Positions 1 to 7,571 are shown, counted from the stretch's first letter. The stretch: DNA of 14,842 nucleotides from Alsobacter sp040380755 (GCA_040380755.1 JBEIIL010000098.1:1-14842); one strand, 5' to 3'. Notes: generated by a model from the sequence alone, not told the origin. Program-made: numbers and translations.

Positions 1-1194
1 CAGAAGGTCGGCAGTGACGTCACCGAACGCCTTCGTCACGGCCTGGTCCTGCGCGACCACGCAGACGACTGGCTGGCCGGAATAGCCCGACTCCGCCAAC
101 AGCTTCTTTGCCGCATCAAAATCGCGCTTGCCCTTGAGGATTTCGCCGCCCTCCTCGTTGTAAAGCGGCGTATCGGGCGTGAAGAAGCCTGGCAGCGTCT
201 TCCACAGGTTCGTGTCATCGCCCACCAGGGCGCGCATGTAGTCTTCCTGGTTCAGCGCCATGAGAACGGCACGGCGAACGCCCACATTGTTGAAGGGCGG
301 ATGCAGGTGGTTCATGCGGAACGCGCCAATATTGCCGAGCGGGTCGGAGATATCGACATTGATGTTGCGGTTCCTGCGCAGCACCGGAACGAGATCGGAG
401 ATCGGGTTTTCCCACCAGTCGACCTCGCCGTTCTGCAGCGCGGCCGCGGCGGTGGCGGGATCGGGCATGATCACCCACTCGATCCGGTCGACCAGCATCC
501 GCTTGCCGCCGGCAAGCCAAGACGACTTCTCGTCACGCGGCTTGTAGTCGGCGAATTTCTCGAAAACCGCCTTGGCGCCGGGCACCCATTCGGCCTTGGC
601 GAACTTCATCGGGCCGGACCCGACATATTCGGTGATCTGCTGGAACGGATCGGTCTTGGAAATCCGCTCCGGCATGATGAATGTGCAGGGTGCGTTGTTC
701 TTGCCGAGCGCGAGCAGCATCTTCGGGTAGGGCCGCTTCAGCGACCACTTCCAGGTGCGATCGTCGACCGCGACCAGTTCGTTCTGGATGGCACGGATCA
801 TCAGGCCCATTGGATCGCGGGCCGACCAGCGGATAAGGCTCGACACAACGTCCTTGGCGAGAACAGGCTCACCGTCATGGAACTTGAGGCCCGGACGCAG
901 CCGGAACGTCCAGACGAGGCCGTCGGACGAAACCTCCTCGGCCTCCACCATCTGCCGCTGCGGAACGAGCTTCTCGTCGACACCGTAGAGCGTGTCCCAG
1001 ACGAGAGCGGCGGCGTTGCGGACGACGTACTGGGTCCCCCAGATCGGATCGAAATTCGCCAGATTGGCCTGGGGCACGAAGCGCAGTGTGCGCGCATTCG
1101 CGCCCTGCGACAGCGCCGGCATCGGGAACCCGCCGATCATCGCCAGCGAACCGGCTCCGGCGGTCTTCAGTATCGTCCTGCGGTTGATCATCAT
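1..1194 (-). CDS. ABC transporter solute-binding protein, family 5 (dipeptide/oligopeptide type), C-terminus outside window
   Basis: This is a periplasmic binding protein of a peptide/nickel-class ABC importer; it captures a ligand and delivers it to the membrane permease. The reading frame is open from 1194 down to base 1 (398 codons, no stop), so the gene continues off the left edge; family members are usually about 500-540 residues. The N-terminus has a twin-arginine-like signal (NRRTILKTAG at residues 4-13, then a hydrophobic stretch ending near PALSQGA). The family 5 fold follows, with the typical WTFRLRPGLKFHDGEPV segment near residues 95-110 and LQNGEVDWWENP near 255. Two ATGs lie in tandem (1194 and 1191); the GGGGAG upstream is better spaced for the second, so the true start may be one codon later. 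The ligand cannot be read from sequence, and the permease and ATPase genes would be expected to the left. Confidence 0.93.
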   Translation of the reverse strand, partial: MMINRRTILKTAGAGSLAMIGGFPMPALSQGANARTLRFVPQANLANFDPIWGTQYVVRNAAALVWDTLYGVDEKLVPQRQMVEAEEVSSDGLVWTFRLRPGLKFHDGEPVLAKDVVSSLIRWSARDPMGLMIRAIQNELVAVDDRTWKWSLKRPYPKMLLALGKNNAPCTFIMPERISKTDPFQQITEYVGSGPMKFAKAEWVPGAKAVFEKFADYKPRDEKSSWLAGGKRMLVDRIEWVIMPDPATAAAALQNGEVDWWENPISDLVPVLRRNRNINVDISDPLGNIGAFRMNHLHPPFNNVGVRRAVLMALNQEDYMRALVGDDTNLWKTLPGFFTPDTPLYNEEGGEILKGKRDFDAAKKLLAESGYSGQPVVCVVAQDQAVTKAFGDVTADLL

Positions 1195-1397
1195 CTCTCC
1201 CCATACCGATTTGCGCCCGTTCGCTATCGCGGGCGGGTGGTGATCCGGAAGCACGCACTGTGCCACCGGTGGCGTTTCCTCGCAGGTGCGGATCCATGCT
1301 GCCCGCATCCTGGGCAACAGCCTAAAGCCTGCCCAGCAGGAGTGAAAGCGTTCCGTTGTCGGTTGCGTCAATCGGCAGCGAAGGGCAAACTGACGCC

Positions 1398-1661
1398 ATG
1401 CAAAAGACATCTGTTCTGGCCTTGGCCGCCCTGCTTGCCACCGGCTCATCCCTGATGGCGCAGACGGTGAATGCTCCGACTGTGACCGCACCCGCTGCAA
1501 AGACACCCGGACCGGCTCCGCTGCCACCCCGCACCGCACCGGTATCAGTCGTACCCTACGAGCTGTCACCCGCCGGCCGGGCGATGAAGCTGAAGATGGA
1601 CAGGCGGGACCGCGATGCCCGCAAGGCGCTCGGCAGCATTTGCACCACGCCGCGCTGCTGA
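1398..1661 (+). CDS. Small secreted hypothetical protein, 87 aa
   Basis: I do not recognise a family. The protein opens with a clear Sec signal peptide (MQKTSVLALAALLATGSS, probable cleavage after an Ala near residue 21-26). A Pro/Ala/Thr-rich linker follows (residues 27-52), then a short charged segment (about 60-78, RAMKLKMDRRDRDARKAL) and a C-terminal tail with two cysteines (CTTPRC). It is probably a periplasmic or surface-exposed small protein. The frame can be extended upstream to a TTG at 1356, but the ATG at 1398 places the signal peptide correctly at the N-terminus. No strong ribosome binding site is visible; AAGGG lies about 12 bases upstream. Third-position GC is high, which supports real coding. 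Confidence 0.6.
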   Translation: MQKTSVLALAALLATGSSLMAQTVNAPTVTAPAAKTPGPAPLPPRTAPVSVVPYELSPAGRAMKLKMDRRDRDARKALGSICTTPRC

Positions 1662-1688
1662 GCAGCGCTGAGGCCCGACCGATCGGGC
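1652..1688. terminator. Tandem hairpins at the 3' end of the small secreted gene
   Basis: Two inverted repeats follow each other. GCGCTGCT (1652-1659) pairs with AGCAGCGC (1661-1668) and contains the stop codon of the upstream gene; GCCCGA (1673-1678) pairs with TCGGGC (1683-1688). No T-run follows either stem, so this is not a textbook intrinsic terminator. It could act as an RNA-stabilising 3' structure, or be chance in GC-rich DNA. Confidence 0.25.
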
Positions 1689-1733
1689 AGACCGGCATGC
1701 GATCCGGAACGTGACGGGATCCGTACTGGGTCT

Positions 1734-2114
1734 ATGACCAGCACGTCTCCCACCGTTTTGACCGTCTATTTCGACGGAGCTTGCCCCCTGTGCACCGCAG
1801 AAATCGGGCATTACCGGCGCTGCGCGGGCGCCGATTCGATCACATTCGTCGATGTATCGTCTCCCGACACCGAACCCGGACCCGACCTTTCGCGGGATGC
1901 CGCCATGGCGCGGTTCCATGTCCGCACGGACGACGGCGCGCTTTTGTCGGGTGCCGCCGGCTTTGCAGCCCTGTGGCGCACACTGCCGGGCTGGCGCTGG
2001 ATCGGGCGGGCGGCCTCCCATCCGGCCGCAACCAGGGTGCTGGAACAGGCCTACCGTGCTTTCCTGCCGATCCGGCCGGCACTCGCGCGCCTCGTCGGTC
2101 GCCTGCAGCGCTGA
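1734..2114 (+). CDS. DCC-family (DUF393) thiol-disulfide oxidoreductase-like protein, 126 aa
   Basis: The family signature DGxCxLC is present as DGACPLC at residues 14-20, directly after a first beta strand (LTVYFDGAC), which is the usual placement. These are small thioredoxin-like proteins with an N-terminal Cys pair. The rest also fits the family: a second strand (ITFVDVS near 36-42), an aspartate-rich stretch, then the GAAGFAALWRTLPGW segment (about residues 73-87) and a basic C-terminal helix. Substrate and physiological role are not established for the family. Length (126 residues) is typical. The ATG at 1734 sets the strand right at the N-terminus; the ribosome binding site is weak. It faces the NIPSNAP gene tail to tail, with a palindromic repeat between them. 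Confidence 0.88.
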   Translation: MTSTSPTVLTVYFDGACPLCTAEIGHYRRCAGADSITFVDVSSPDTEPGPDLSRDAAMARFHVRTDDGALLSGAAGFAALWRTLPGWRWIGRAASHPAATRVLEQAYRAFLPIRPALARLVGRLQR

Positions 2115-2124
2115 GGCCGGCGAC

Positions 2125-2229
2125 TAGAGCATCATCCCGCCAAGTGGACACCGGTTGGCGGACAAAGATGATGCACAATCAAAGAGGCAGAGCGGACGAC
2201 CTGATGCTATCAGGTCGGACTTCGCTCTA
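2125..2229. repeat. Palindromic two-hairpin intergenic repeat of rhizobial type
   Basis: The element is bounded by TAGAGC (2125-2130) and its inverse GCTCTA (2224-2229). Inside are two stems. The first pairs GCATCAT (2129-2135) with ATGATGC (2168-2174), and within it CCGCCAA (2137-2143) with TTGGCGG (2155-2161). The second is a perfect 9-bp stem, CGACCTGAT (2197-2205) with ATCAGGTCG (2209-2217), around a 3-base loop. From memory, the architecture and the TAGAGCAT / AAGTGGA / ACCGGTT wording match an abundant dispersed repeat of Rhizobiales genomes. It sits between two convergent genes, where it may end transcription both ways. The NIPSNAP stop codon lies inside its right terminal arm. Confidence 0.8.
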
Positions 2230-2544
2230 ACGCAGCGGCGAGAAGCTGGTCGGTACGAGAATCCGGTTCTGCATCCTCTCGATGAAGACGCGGGTCTTGG
2301 GGATGAACGCCAGCCATTCCGGATCGGCGTAGAGGGCAGCGCGTTTCGTTTCGCGGTCGGCATGGCTCTCATAGCGCCACATCATCACGACCTGGTTGAG
2401 ATCGCCGATCTCGGATACGAACCAGCCGACGGGTGGACCGAGGTGGCGGCAATGAATGGCGAAGCCCTCGGCCTCGTAAAGCGCGAGGTAGTCACCGGAG
2501 AGGCCGACCCTGATGGTGTAGGTCCGCTGTTCAATGATGGCCAT
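2227..2544 (-). CDS. NIPSNAP family protein, 105 aa
   Basis: This is a small ferredoxin-like (dimeric alpha-beta barrel type) protein of the NIPSNAP family. The diagnostic features are the N-terminal strand MAIIEQRTYTIRVG, the central IGDLNQVVMMWRYES strand-turn-helix and the DPEWLAFIPKTR segment. Bacterial members have no settled biochemical role; they often accompany catabolic genes. The open frame extends about 20 codons further upstream, but the ATG at 2544 gives the family's standard N-terminus and is preceded by GAGAG. It begins 8 bases after the stop of the M20 hydrolase, so the two are almost certainly one transcript. Its stop codon falls within the terminal arm of the palindromic repeat, so insertion of that repeat may have redefined the last residues. 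Confidence 0.9.
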   Translation of the reverse strand: MAIIEQRTYTIRVGLSGDYLALYEAEGFAIHCRHLGPPVGWFVSEIGDLNQVVMMWRYESHADRETKRAALYADPEWLAFIPKTRVFIERMQNRILVPTSFSPLR

Positions 2545-2552
2545 GGGATCTC

Positions 2553-3971
2553 TCAGCTCCGCGACATGTCGAGCGGTGGCGCAACGTCCGGCGGAATCGG
2601 ACAAACATAAGGGGTGCGGGCGGTCCGGGCCGCGAGATCGGCCTTGGCGGCAGCCAACAGTGCGGGATCCGAGAGAACCGCAACAGCCGTCGCCGCCATA
2701 GCCTTGGCGGCTTGCACCATGGCCTTGTGGGCCGCCGGCATCTTCCCCTGCGCCACCACCTGCCAGGTGTGGAACGGCGTACCGATGGCCACGGTGGGCG
2801 CATGAACCTGCACGGTCGGCACCACCCAGCTGACGTCGCCCACATCGGTCGAGCCAATGGCAGGATTGCGCTGCACGTCGAGCGGCACGAGGAAGTCGGC
2901 CAGCGGCGCATCGGTCTCGGGCATCCCGATCGAATGCCAGACGGCCGAGATCTCCTGCGGCGACAGGGTGGCGCGGATGGAGCGGGCGAAGGCCCGGTCA
3001 GCCTCGTCGAAATGCGGCGGTCCCAGCTCCTGCATCGCGGCGAACAAGGCATTCTCCAGCGGCGTGTTGCCGAGCACGTTCGACACGGCGCTGACCACCC
3101 TGACGGCGACGCTCGTCTCGGTCATCAGCGCGGCGCCTTCGGCGATCTTGCGAACACGGTCGACGAGTTCGATCATGCCCGGCAGGTCGCGCGCCCTGAT
3201 CGAATAGCGCACCCGCGCATGTGCCTGCACCACGTTGGGCGCAATGCCGCCGGTGTCGAGCAGCGCATAGTGCACGCGCGCGTCACTGGGCATGTGCTCG
3301 CGCATATAGTTGACGCCGACATTCATCAGCTCGACGGCATCGAGAGCGCTGCGTCCAAGATGCGGGGCCGCGGCCGCATGGGCAGCCCGTCCCGTAAAGG
3401 TAAAATCGGCCCGTGTATTGGCCAGCGACAGCGGCGGCACGACCTCCCAGAAGCTGTTCGGGTGCCATGAGATCGCGACGTCGGCGTCCGAAAAGGCGCC
3501 GGACCGCACCATGAAGGCCTTGGCGGCGCCGCCCTCCTCGGCCGGGCAGCCGTAGTAGCGGACACGCCCTGGCGTCCCGGTCTCGGCCAACCAGTCCCGC
3601 ACGGCGACGGCTGCCAACATGGCGGCCGAGCCCAGCAGATTGTGACCGCAGCCATGGCCGTGGCCGCCGGTCTCGACAGGCCTGTGCTCGGCGATACCAG
3701 CCTCCTGGCTCAGGCCCGGCAGCGCGTCATACTCTCCCAGGAAGGCGATCACCGGACCGCCCTCCCCGGCCTCGCCGATCACCGCGGTCGGAATGCCGCC
3801 GGCCGCCTCGGTGACGGCAAAGCCCTGCCGGCGAAGCTCGGCGGTGTGCTCGGCGCAGGAGCGCTCCTCGGTGTAGCAGACCTCGGGCATCGCCCAGACC
3901 CGGTCGCTGAGCGTCACCAGCTCATCCCGATGCGCGTCGACTGCGCGCCATACTCCGCTGCGATTGTCCAT
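2553..3971 (-). CDS. M20 family metallo-amidohydrolase, AbgB-like (p-aminobenzoyl-glutamate hydrolase subunit B type), 472 aa
   Basis: This is a cytosolic binuclear-metal amidohydrolase that cleaves an amide bond, closely resembling AbgB, the subunit that with AbgA splits p-aminobenzoyl-glutamate. Readable motifs in order: the strand GEYDALPGLS (about 79-88), the metal-binding GHGHGCGHNLLG (103-114, with C108 and H110), the catalytic/metal GCPAEEGG (141-148), SWHP (H170), the dimerisation-domain signature TGRAAHAAAAPHLGRSALDA, STDVGDVSW (374-382) and the last ligand in GTPFHTWQ (H401). The full length and the C-terminal PYVCPIPPDV tail agree with AbgB (about 480 residues). No AbgA partner is present in the window; instead it is followed 8 bases later by a NIPSNAP gene. 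The true substrate could be another aromatic amide or N-acyl amino acid. Confidence 0.93.
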   Translation of the reverse strand: MDNRSGVWRAVDAHRDELVTLSDRVWAMPEVCYTEERSCAEHTAELRRQGFAVTEAAGGIPTAVIGEAGEGGPVIAFLGEYDALPGLSQEAGIAEHRPVETGGHGHGCGHNLLGSAAMLAAVAVRDWLAETGTPGRVRYYGCPAEEGGAAKAFMVRSGAFSDADVAISWHPNSFWEVVPPLSLANTRADFTFTGRAAHAAAAPHLGRSALDAVELMNVGVNYMREHMPSDARVHYALLDTGGIAPNVVQAHARVRYSIRARDLPGMIELVDRVRKIAEGAALMTETSVAVRVVSAVSNVLGNTPLENALFAAMQELGPPHFDEADRAFARSIRATLSPQEISAVWHSIGMPETDAPLADFLVPLDVQRNPAIGSTDVGDVSWVVPTVQVHAPTVAIGTPFHTWQVVAQGKMPAAHKAMVQAAKAMAATAVAVLSDPALLAAAKADLAARTARTPYVCPIPPDVAPPLDMSRS

Positions 3972-4071
3972 CTGCGTGTGCCCTGCTGTGCCGACGGCCC
4001 GAGTGGACCGGGCGCCCGGGGTCGCCGGGCGACGGCACGCTAGAACAGCCGTCCCGGCAGCGCCAGACCGC

Positions 4072-4230
4072 TCAGTCAGCCGGCTCGATGCCCGCCGCCT
4101 TGACCAGGTTGGTCCATTTGGTGACCTCGCGCGCCGTGAAGGCGGTGAAGTCCGCTGCGCTCTTGGGGGTCGCCTCGATGCCCAGCGCCGAGAACCGGGC
4201 CGTCAGCTCCGGCAGGTGTTCAGCCGGTTC
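4072..4230 (-). pseudogene. C-terminal remnant of a Bug/TctC-family tripartite tricarboxylate transporter binding protein
   Basis: Only the last 45-50 residues of a Bug-type periplasmic binding protein can be read, from ELTARFSALGIEATPKSA to KWTNLVKAAGIEPAD followed by a stop at 4072. This is the standard C-terminal alpha-helical end of the family (sequence of the type RLxxLGxEPxxxxxxEFxxFxxxExxKWxxVVKxAGI). Upstream, where some 270 further residues should lie, the frame loses all resemblance and no signal peptide or binding lobe is found. The gene is therefore a 5'-deleted scrap. It is co-directional with, and 100 bases ahead of, the AbgB-like hydrolase, so the intact arrangement was probably binding protein, hydrolase, NIPSNAP. 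Confidence 0.75.
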
Positions 4231-4522
4231 GGAAAGTCCTGGGCTGCAGCCGGTGTCGTGACCGGGCCGCCTGACATCAACCGCCCGGGCCAACCCCGAA
4301 AGCGGTCAGTGGTGAGAAGCTACACCACGCTGTGGGACACGATCTTGGACCGGGACATCGAGGGTTTCTGCAGGCATCGTGACGGCAAGACCTTACCCGA
4401 CTGCAAACCTTTCGCAGTCGTGCACATGGGTCACGCACAAAGGCGATGACGGCCGGCTCGCCTTGCAGGCCTGACACGCGCGCTCGATATAGGGAGGACA
4501 GCGGCAGGCGAGGAGATATCCC
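4231..4522. other. 292-base gap with no recognisable gene
   Basis: No family resemblance is seen in any frame. A short plus-strand frame starting at GTG 4309 or 4312 and ending at 4449 (about 46 codons, including TTLWDTILDRDIEGF and KPFAVVHMG) has fairly high third-position GC. It could be a fragment of a lost gene, but I cannot identify it. Upstream of the small gene at 4523, TTGCAG (4463-4468) and TATAGG (4488-4493) look like a poor sigma-70 promoter with an over-long 19-base spacer. Confidence 0.3.
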
Positions 4523-4741
4523 ATGCAAAACACACGACGACAGTTGGCAACAGCCCTTGTGGCGGCTGGCCTTTCGACTGTGCTGATCGCGCAGGCGCGG
4601 GCCGAGCCGCGCGACAGCGGACCGGCCGGCGGCGCCTTTATGAGCTCCTACACGCGACCACCCGTGACGTCTTCGCCGACAGGGGCACGCCCGTCTGCAC
4701 CGCCACCGTCAGCCAGGCTGAAGCCCCGCAGCCGACGCTGA
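4523..4741 (+). CDS. Small exported hypothetical protein with Pro-rich tail, 72 aa
   Basis: I do not recognise a family. The start is well supported: AGGAGAT (4511-4517) lies 5 bases before the ATG at 4523. The N-terminus is a good Sec signal peptide (RRQLATALVAAGLSTVLIAQ, probable cleavage after AQARA at residue 27). The mature part is only about 45 residues, rich in Pro, Ser and Arg. Codon use is G/C-ending through about residue 41, but after about position 4655 the called frame becomes poor at third positions. The frame one base earlier (ending at TGA 4768-4770) is then strongly G/C-ending and reads RGTPVCTATVSQAEAPQPT. The gene may therefore carry a frameshift, with a real product about 10 residues longer and a different C-terminus. 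Confidence 0.55.
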   Translation: MQNTRRQLATALVAAGLSTVLIAQARAEPRDSGPAGGAFMSSYTRPPVTSSPTGARPSAPPPSARLKPRSRR

Positions 4742-4793
4742 GCCTTGTCTCGCAATCGGTGAGATCGTGACGGGCGACGGAAGCCGCAGCTCC

Positions 4794-5489
4794 CTAATGG
4801 GCCACCGGCTTGGCCCCGTAGATGTAGACGCAGGGGAACACGATGGACCTGAGGCCGGTACCGATCATCAGGTCAACCGCCCATTTCTTGCTGCTGTAGA
4901 GCCGGCGATAATAGGAGTCCGAGACCTCGGCCGGCACGCCTGCAAAGTTCCGACGGCACAACTCGGCAAGCTCGGCTGCAGTAAAGCCGGCATGCGCGCC
5001 GGCCTCGTTGCTCCATTTGCCGACCAGCCGCATGCGCAGGTCACCAAGGTTCCAGCGGATCTTGTTCGCCAGCGACGTCGATGAGCCAAGATAGCCAAGC
5101 AGGCGCGCCTTGTTGGGGGTGCCCACCAGATAGTACCCACCCGGCCTCAGTACGCGGTTCATTTCGGCCAGACACAGGTCGGGATTGGGAATGTGCTCCA
5201 GGGCGTGGAACGAGAACACAAGGTCAAAGGACGCGTCGGGAAAGTCGAGTTTGCGCGCATCCATGCCGACGAGCGTGGCCGGTGCGGCAGCACGCGGATC
5301 GAACCCATCGGTATCAAGGTCGACGCCGACCGTTCGCGCCTCGAAATGGCGGGCAAGAATGCCAGCCTCGAGGCCCGAGCCGCAGCCGACAACGAGAATG
5401 TCCCTCGGCATAGACCGCGTGGCGACCGAAAGAAGCTCGACGAGCACGGATGACTTGCGCGCGTGCTGGGGATCGATCTCGGCGTCCAT
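4794..5489 (-). CDS. Class I SAM-dependent methyltransferase (Methyltransf_11 type), 231 aa
   Basis: This is a soluble Rossmann-fold methyltransferase that uses S-adenosylmethionine. Motif I is ILVVGCGSGLEAGILAR (residues 31-47). The acidic residue that holds the SAM ribose is in VGVDLD (54-59). Motif II is FDLVFSFHALEHIPNP (88-103), and the post-II strand is LRPGGYYLVGTPNK (114-127). The EHIPNPD and LRPGG wording is typical of small-molecule, lipid or glycan methyltransferases rather than DNA or rRNA enzymes, but the acceptor cannot be inferred. The ATG at 5489 has GGAG about 8 bases upstream. It is transcribed alone, convergent with the small exported gene; the upstream region is AT-richer than its surroundings and carries the palindrome CAAGTTTAACTTG. 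Confidence 0.9.
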   Translation of the reverse strand: MDAEIDPQHARKSSVLVELLSVATRSMPRDILVVGCGSGLEAGILARHFEARTVGVDLDTDGFDPRAAAPATLVGMDARKLDFPDASFDLVFSFHALEHIPNPDLCLAEMNRVLRPGGYYLVGTPNKARLLGYLGSSTSLANKIRWNLGDLRMRLVGKWSNEAGAHAGFTAAELAELCRRNFAGVPAEVSDSYYRRLYSSKKWAVDLMIGTGLRSIVFPCVYIYGAKPVAH

Positions 5490-5565
5490 TGCTGGCTCCG
5501 ACGTCAGGATATGGTGGGAACCATTTGATTGATGTTGAGCGCCACGTCACGTCGTGCCTTAAAAT

Positions 5566-5578
5566 CAAGTTTAACTTG
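5566..5578. promoter_or_regulatory. Short palindrome upstream of the methyltransferase
   Basis: CAAGT (5566-5570) and ACTTG (5574-5578) are inverted around TTA, within an unusually AT-rich patch (about 5555-5600) roughly 77-90 bases upstream of the methyltransferase ATG. The position suits an operator for a dimeric repressor or part of the promoter. A TTGATT-like -35 overlaps it on the minus strand, but I see no convincing -10. No cognate regulator is encoded beside it. Confidence 0.3.
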
Positions 5579-5747
5579 TCTCTATTGTCGGAAATTTTTC
5601 CTAGTCTTGCCGCGTGTCTCGATAGTTGCGGTGGCTGACAGAGCGGGTCTGCGTGTCCACCCCCGCATGATTTGCGGACCCATCCCGGCGCCCTCATGAT
5701 CGTGCCGTCAGCCGAGTTGGACAGCACGATACGCAAGGGAACCGGCG

Positions 5748-6539
5748 TCAGAAGTGGACGCCCAAGCCCATGAACACACCGTGCAGGGTCGTCTTGTAGG
5801 TGAACCCACCCTTTGTGTAGTCGGTGTAGAGAGCCCGATACCCGATCGAGGTCGAGATCGTCTCGGTCCACTTGTAGCCGACTGTCAGCAGGCCCTGCGA
5901 CGTCAGGTCCGATCCCACGCCAAAGCCGCCAACGTCGGCGATGACGTTTACGAACCAGTTCCTGTCGATGGCATACTGGACGGAGAGGCCAACGACAGGG
6001 TCGAGCCATTCCTTGGTCGCAGAAGCGGACCGGTCAAAGATCGGCAGCACGCCGTAATGGGCGATGTCGGCCGTAATCCGCTGGCCACGGACGCCGGCGA
6101 TCACCCGCATGTCGAGATTGGGAGTACCGACCGGCAGCCGGTAGCCCACATAGCCGCTTAGCATGCCGAGCGTCTGGTCATATTCAAGCTGCCCGCCGAA
6201 GCGGTTGGTGCGCTTGGCGCCGACCTTGGACCACATCACGTCGCCCAGGAACATCCAGGTCTCGTTCTTGGCCAGAAAGGCGCCCATCAACGCGCCTTTG
6301 AGATTCTTGAGGAGGTCGCCGAAGTCCACGTTCACGCCGATCGGCTGGCGGTCGCGGATCCCGATGTCGCCATCGAGCGCCGTTGCCCAGCCATAGAGCG
6401 TCGCCTGAAACTGCCAGGACGGCATGGTTGGAACCGGCGGCATGGCGGCGACACGCGGTGGAAGATCGGCGGCTGTCGCGGGACCGGCGAGCAATAACGT
6501 GGTCAGAGCTGCCGCAATGCTGCCAACAATCCGTCTCAT
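5748..6539 (-). CDS. Outer-membrane beta-barrel protein, 263 aa
   Basis: This is a small OmpA/porin-like beta-barrel of the outer membrane. It begins with a signal peptide (MRRIVGSIAAALTTLLLAGP, cleavage after ATAA near residue 24). It then consists of alternating amphipathic strands rich in aromatic and glycine residues (for example FQATLYGWATALDGDIGI, MLSGYVGYRLPVG, TSIGYRALYTDYTKGG) and finishes with the beta-signal-like GVFMGLGVHF, with Phe as last residue as the BAM machinery expects. I estimate eight to twelve strands. The ATG at 6539 has GGAG 8 bases upstream. Specific function is unknown; relatives in alphaproteobacteria are usually annotated only as outer-membrane proteins. It lies 20 bases downstream of the remains of a TAXI binding-protein gene in the same direction. 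Confidence 0.85.
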   Translation of the reverse strand: MRRIVGSIAAALTTLLLAGPATAADLPPRVAAMPPVPTMPSWQFQATLYGWATALDGDIGIRDRQPIGVNVDFGDLLKNLKGALMGAFLAKNETWMFLGDVMWSKVGAKRTNRFGGQLEYDQTLGMLSGYVGYRLPVGTPNLDMRVIAGVRGQRITADIAHYGVLPIFDRSASATKEWLDPVVGLSVQYAIDRNWFVNVIADVGGFGVGSDLTSQGLLTVGYKWTETISTSIGYRALYTDYTKGGFTYKTTLHGVFMGLGVHF

Positions 6540-6559
6540 CGCACCCGTCTCCGTTCAGG

Positions 6560-7571
6560 TCATTGTCTGGCCAGGCCCACGATGGGCGAGCGACCAGGAG
6601 TTTGTGTGGCCGCCGCCGGAACCGGACCGACGGCAAGCTGATTGCGTCGTCGTTCGATCGCCCGGCGGACCTGCTCGACAAGCAGGGGAAACGCCGCGTT
6701 CAGTTCGTTGCCCTTGCCGGCCACCTGCTGGCGCACGGCGTCCTGCACCAGGGTGTCGACATCGCGTTCAACCGTCTCCAGCGCGTCGGCGTCAGCTTCA
6801 CGGGCTGCCACCCACAGGTCAAGCATCCGCAGGGTTGCCTCGGGTCTGGAAGGCATGAACCGATGCACAAGCGCAACAATCGCCGTGGCACAGGAGGCAA
6901 ACAGGCTCATCAGAATGCCGAACCCGTAGAGCGCATTCTAAGCCTGATCGCTCAGGGTGGGCTGGTTTCCGGACAAATAGGCGGACATGCCGGGGTGAAC
7001 GGGCAGCGACGCATTGACCTTGTCGGTCTCGGGCGGTTCGACGAGCGCCCTCCGCGGCATGAGCGATGCCAAGCGCGGCTTGTCGGCCAGCAGCATCCGG
7101 GTGAGCTCCGCCGCAATGTTGTTGCCCACACTCTGAGAGGCAAACAGTCGGATCAAGACACCAAGCGTTGATTCGTCATCGTCAGGCAAAGGCGGTTGCC
7201 CCCACAGGACGCCTTTGGGAAGATCGACGGCCTCCAGCAGGTGGTTGCGCTTCACGCCGCAACACCGCACCCGTCAGGCCGACAGGCGCATTGGCATCGC
7301 TGCGCGGGACGGCCAGATCGGCAGCGCCAGAGGCAAGCGCCCTGAGCGCCTCCGCGTCCGACGCCATCGCGGTGGCCTGCACCCGCACGCGCGGATGGTC
7401 GAGATGGACGAGATGGACGAGCGCCGTTGCAAACTGCGCCCCGAAGCCTCCGGCAGGGCCGGTGGCGATCCGCAGCACCAGGCTTCTGTTCAGGACATCC
7501 ACGCCGTAACCGGCGGTGCCGGCCAGCGCCGCCGCCACGATCAGTCCGATGATCCAGCCCGAACGCTTCAC
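6560..7571 (-). pseudogene. Degenerate TAXI-family TRAP transporter solute-binding protein
   Basis: Three pieces of one TAXI-type binding protein are recognisable. First, from GTG 7571: a membrane anchor (SGWIIGLIVAAALAGTAGY), then LVLRIATGPAGGFG and ALASGAADLAVPRSDAN, the normal TAXI N-lobe. Second, from about 7260 in another frame: LLEAVDLPKGVLWG, STLGVLIRLFASQSV and PPETDKVNASLPVHPG, the normal C-lobe. Between them most of the ligand-binding core (roughly a hundred or more residues) is missing and the frame shifts. Third, after an in-frame TAG at 6938-6940 the same frame continues with NALYGFGILMSLFASC, a transmembrane helix, and the usual cytoplasmic helical tail to 6560. The tail's survival in frame shows the TAG is a simple nonsense change. 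A 9-bp tandem duplication (GAGATGGAC at 7401-7409 and 7410-7418) lies in the N-lobe. The product cannot be functional. Confidence 0.88.

Noticed and set aside
301..1455. Long plus-strand open frame of 384 codons over the left end
   Set aside because: It is antisense to the solute-binding protein, shows no domain, and has the His/Arg/Gly-rich composition typical of shadow frames in GC-rich DNA.
2553..3052. Overlapping Arg/Pro-rich frame inside the M20 gene
   Set aside because: Alternative-frame shadow of the well-supported hydrolase.
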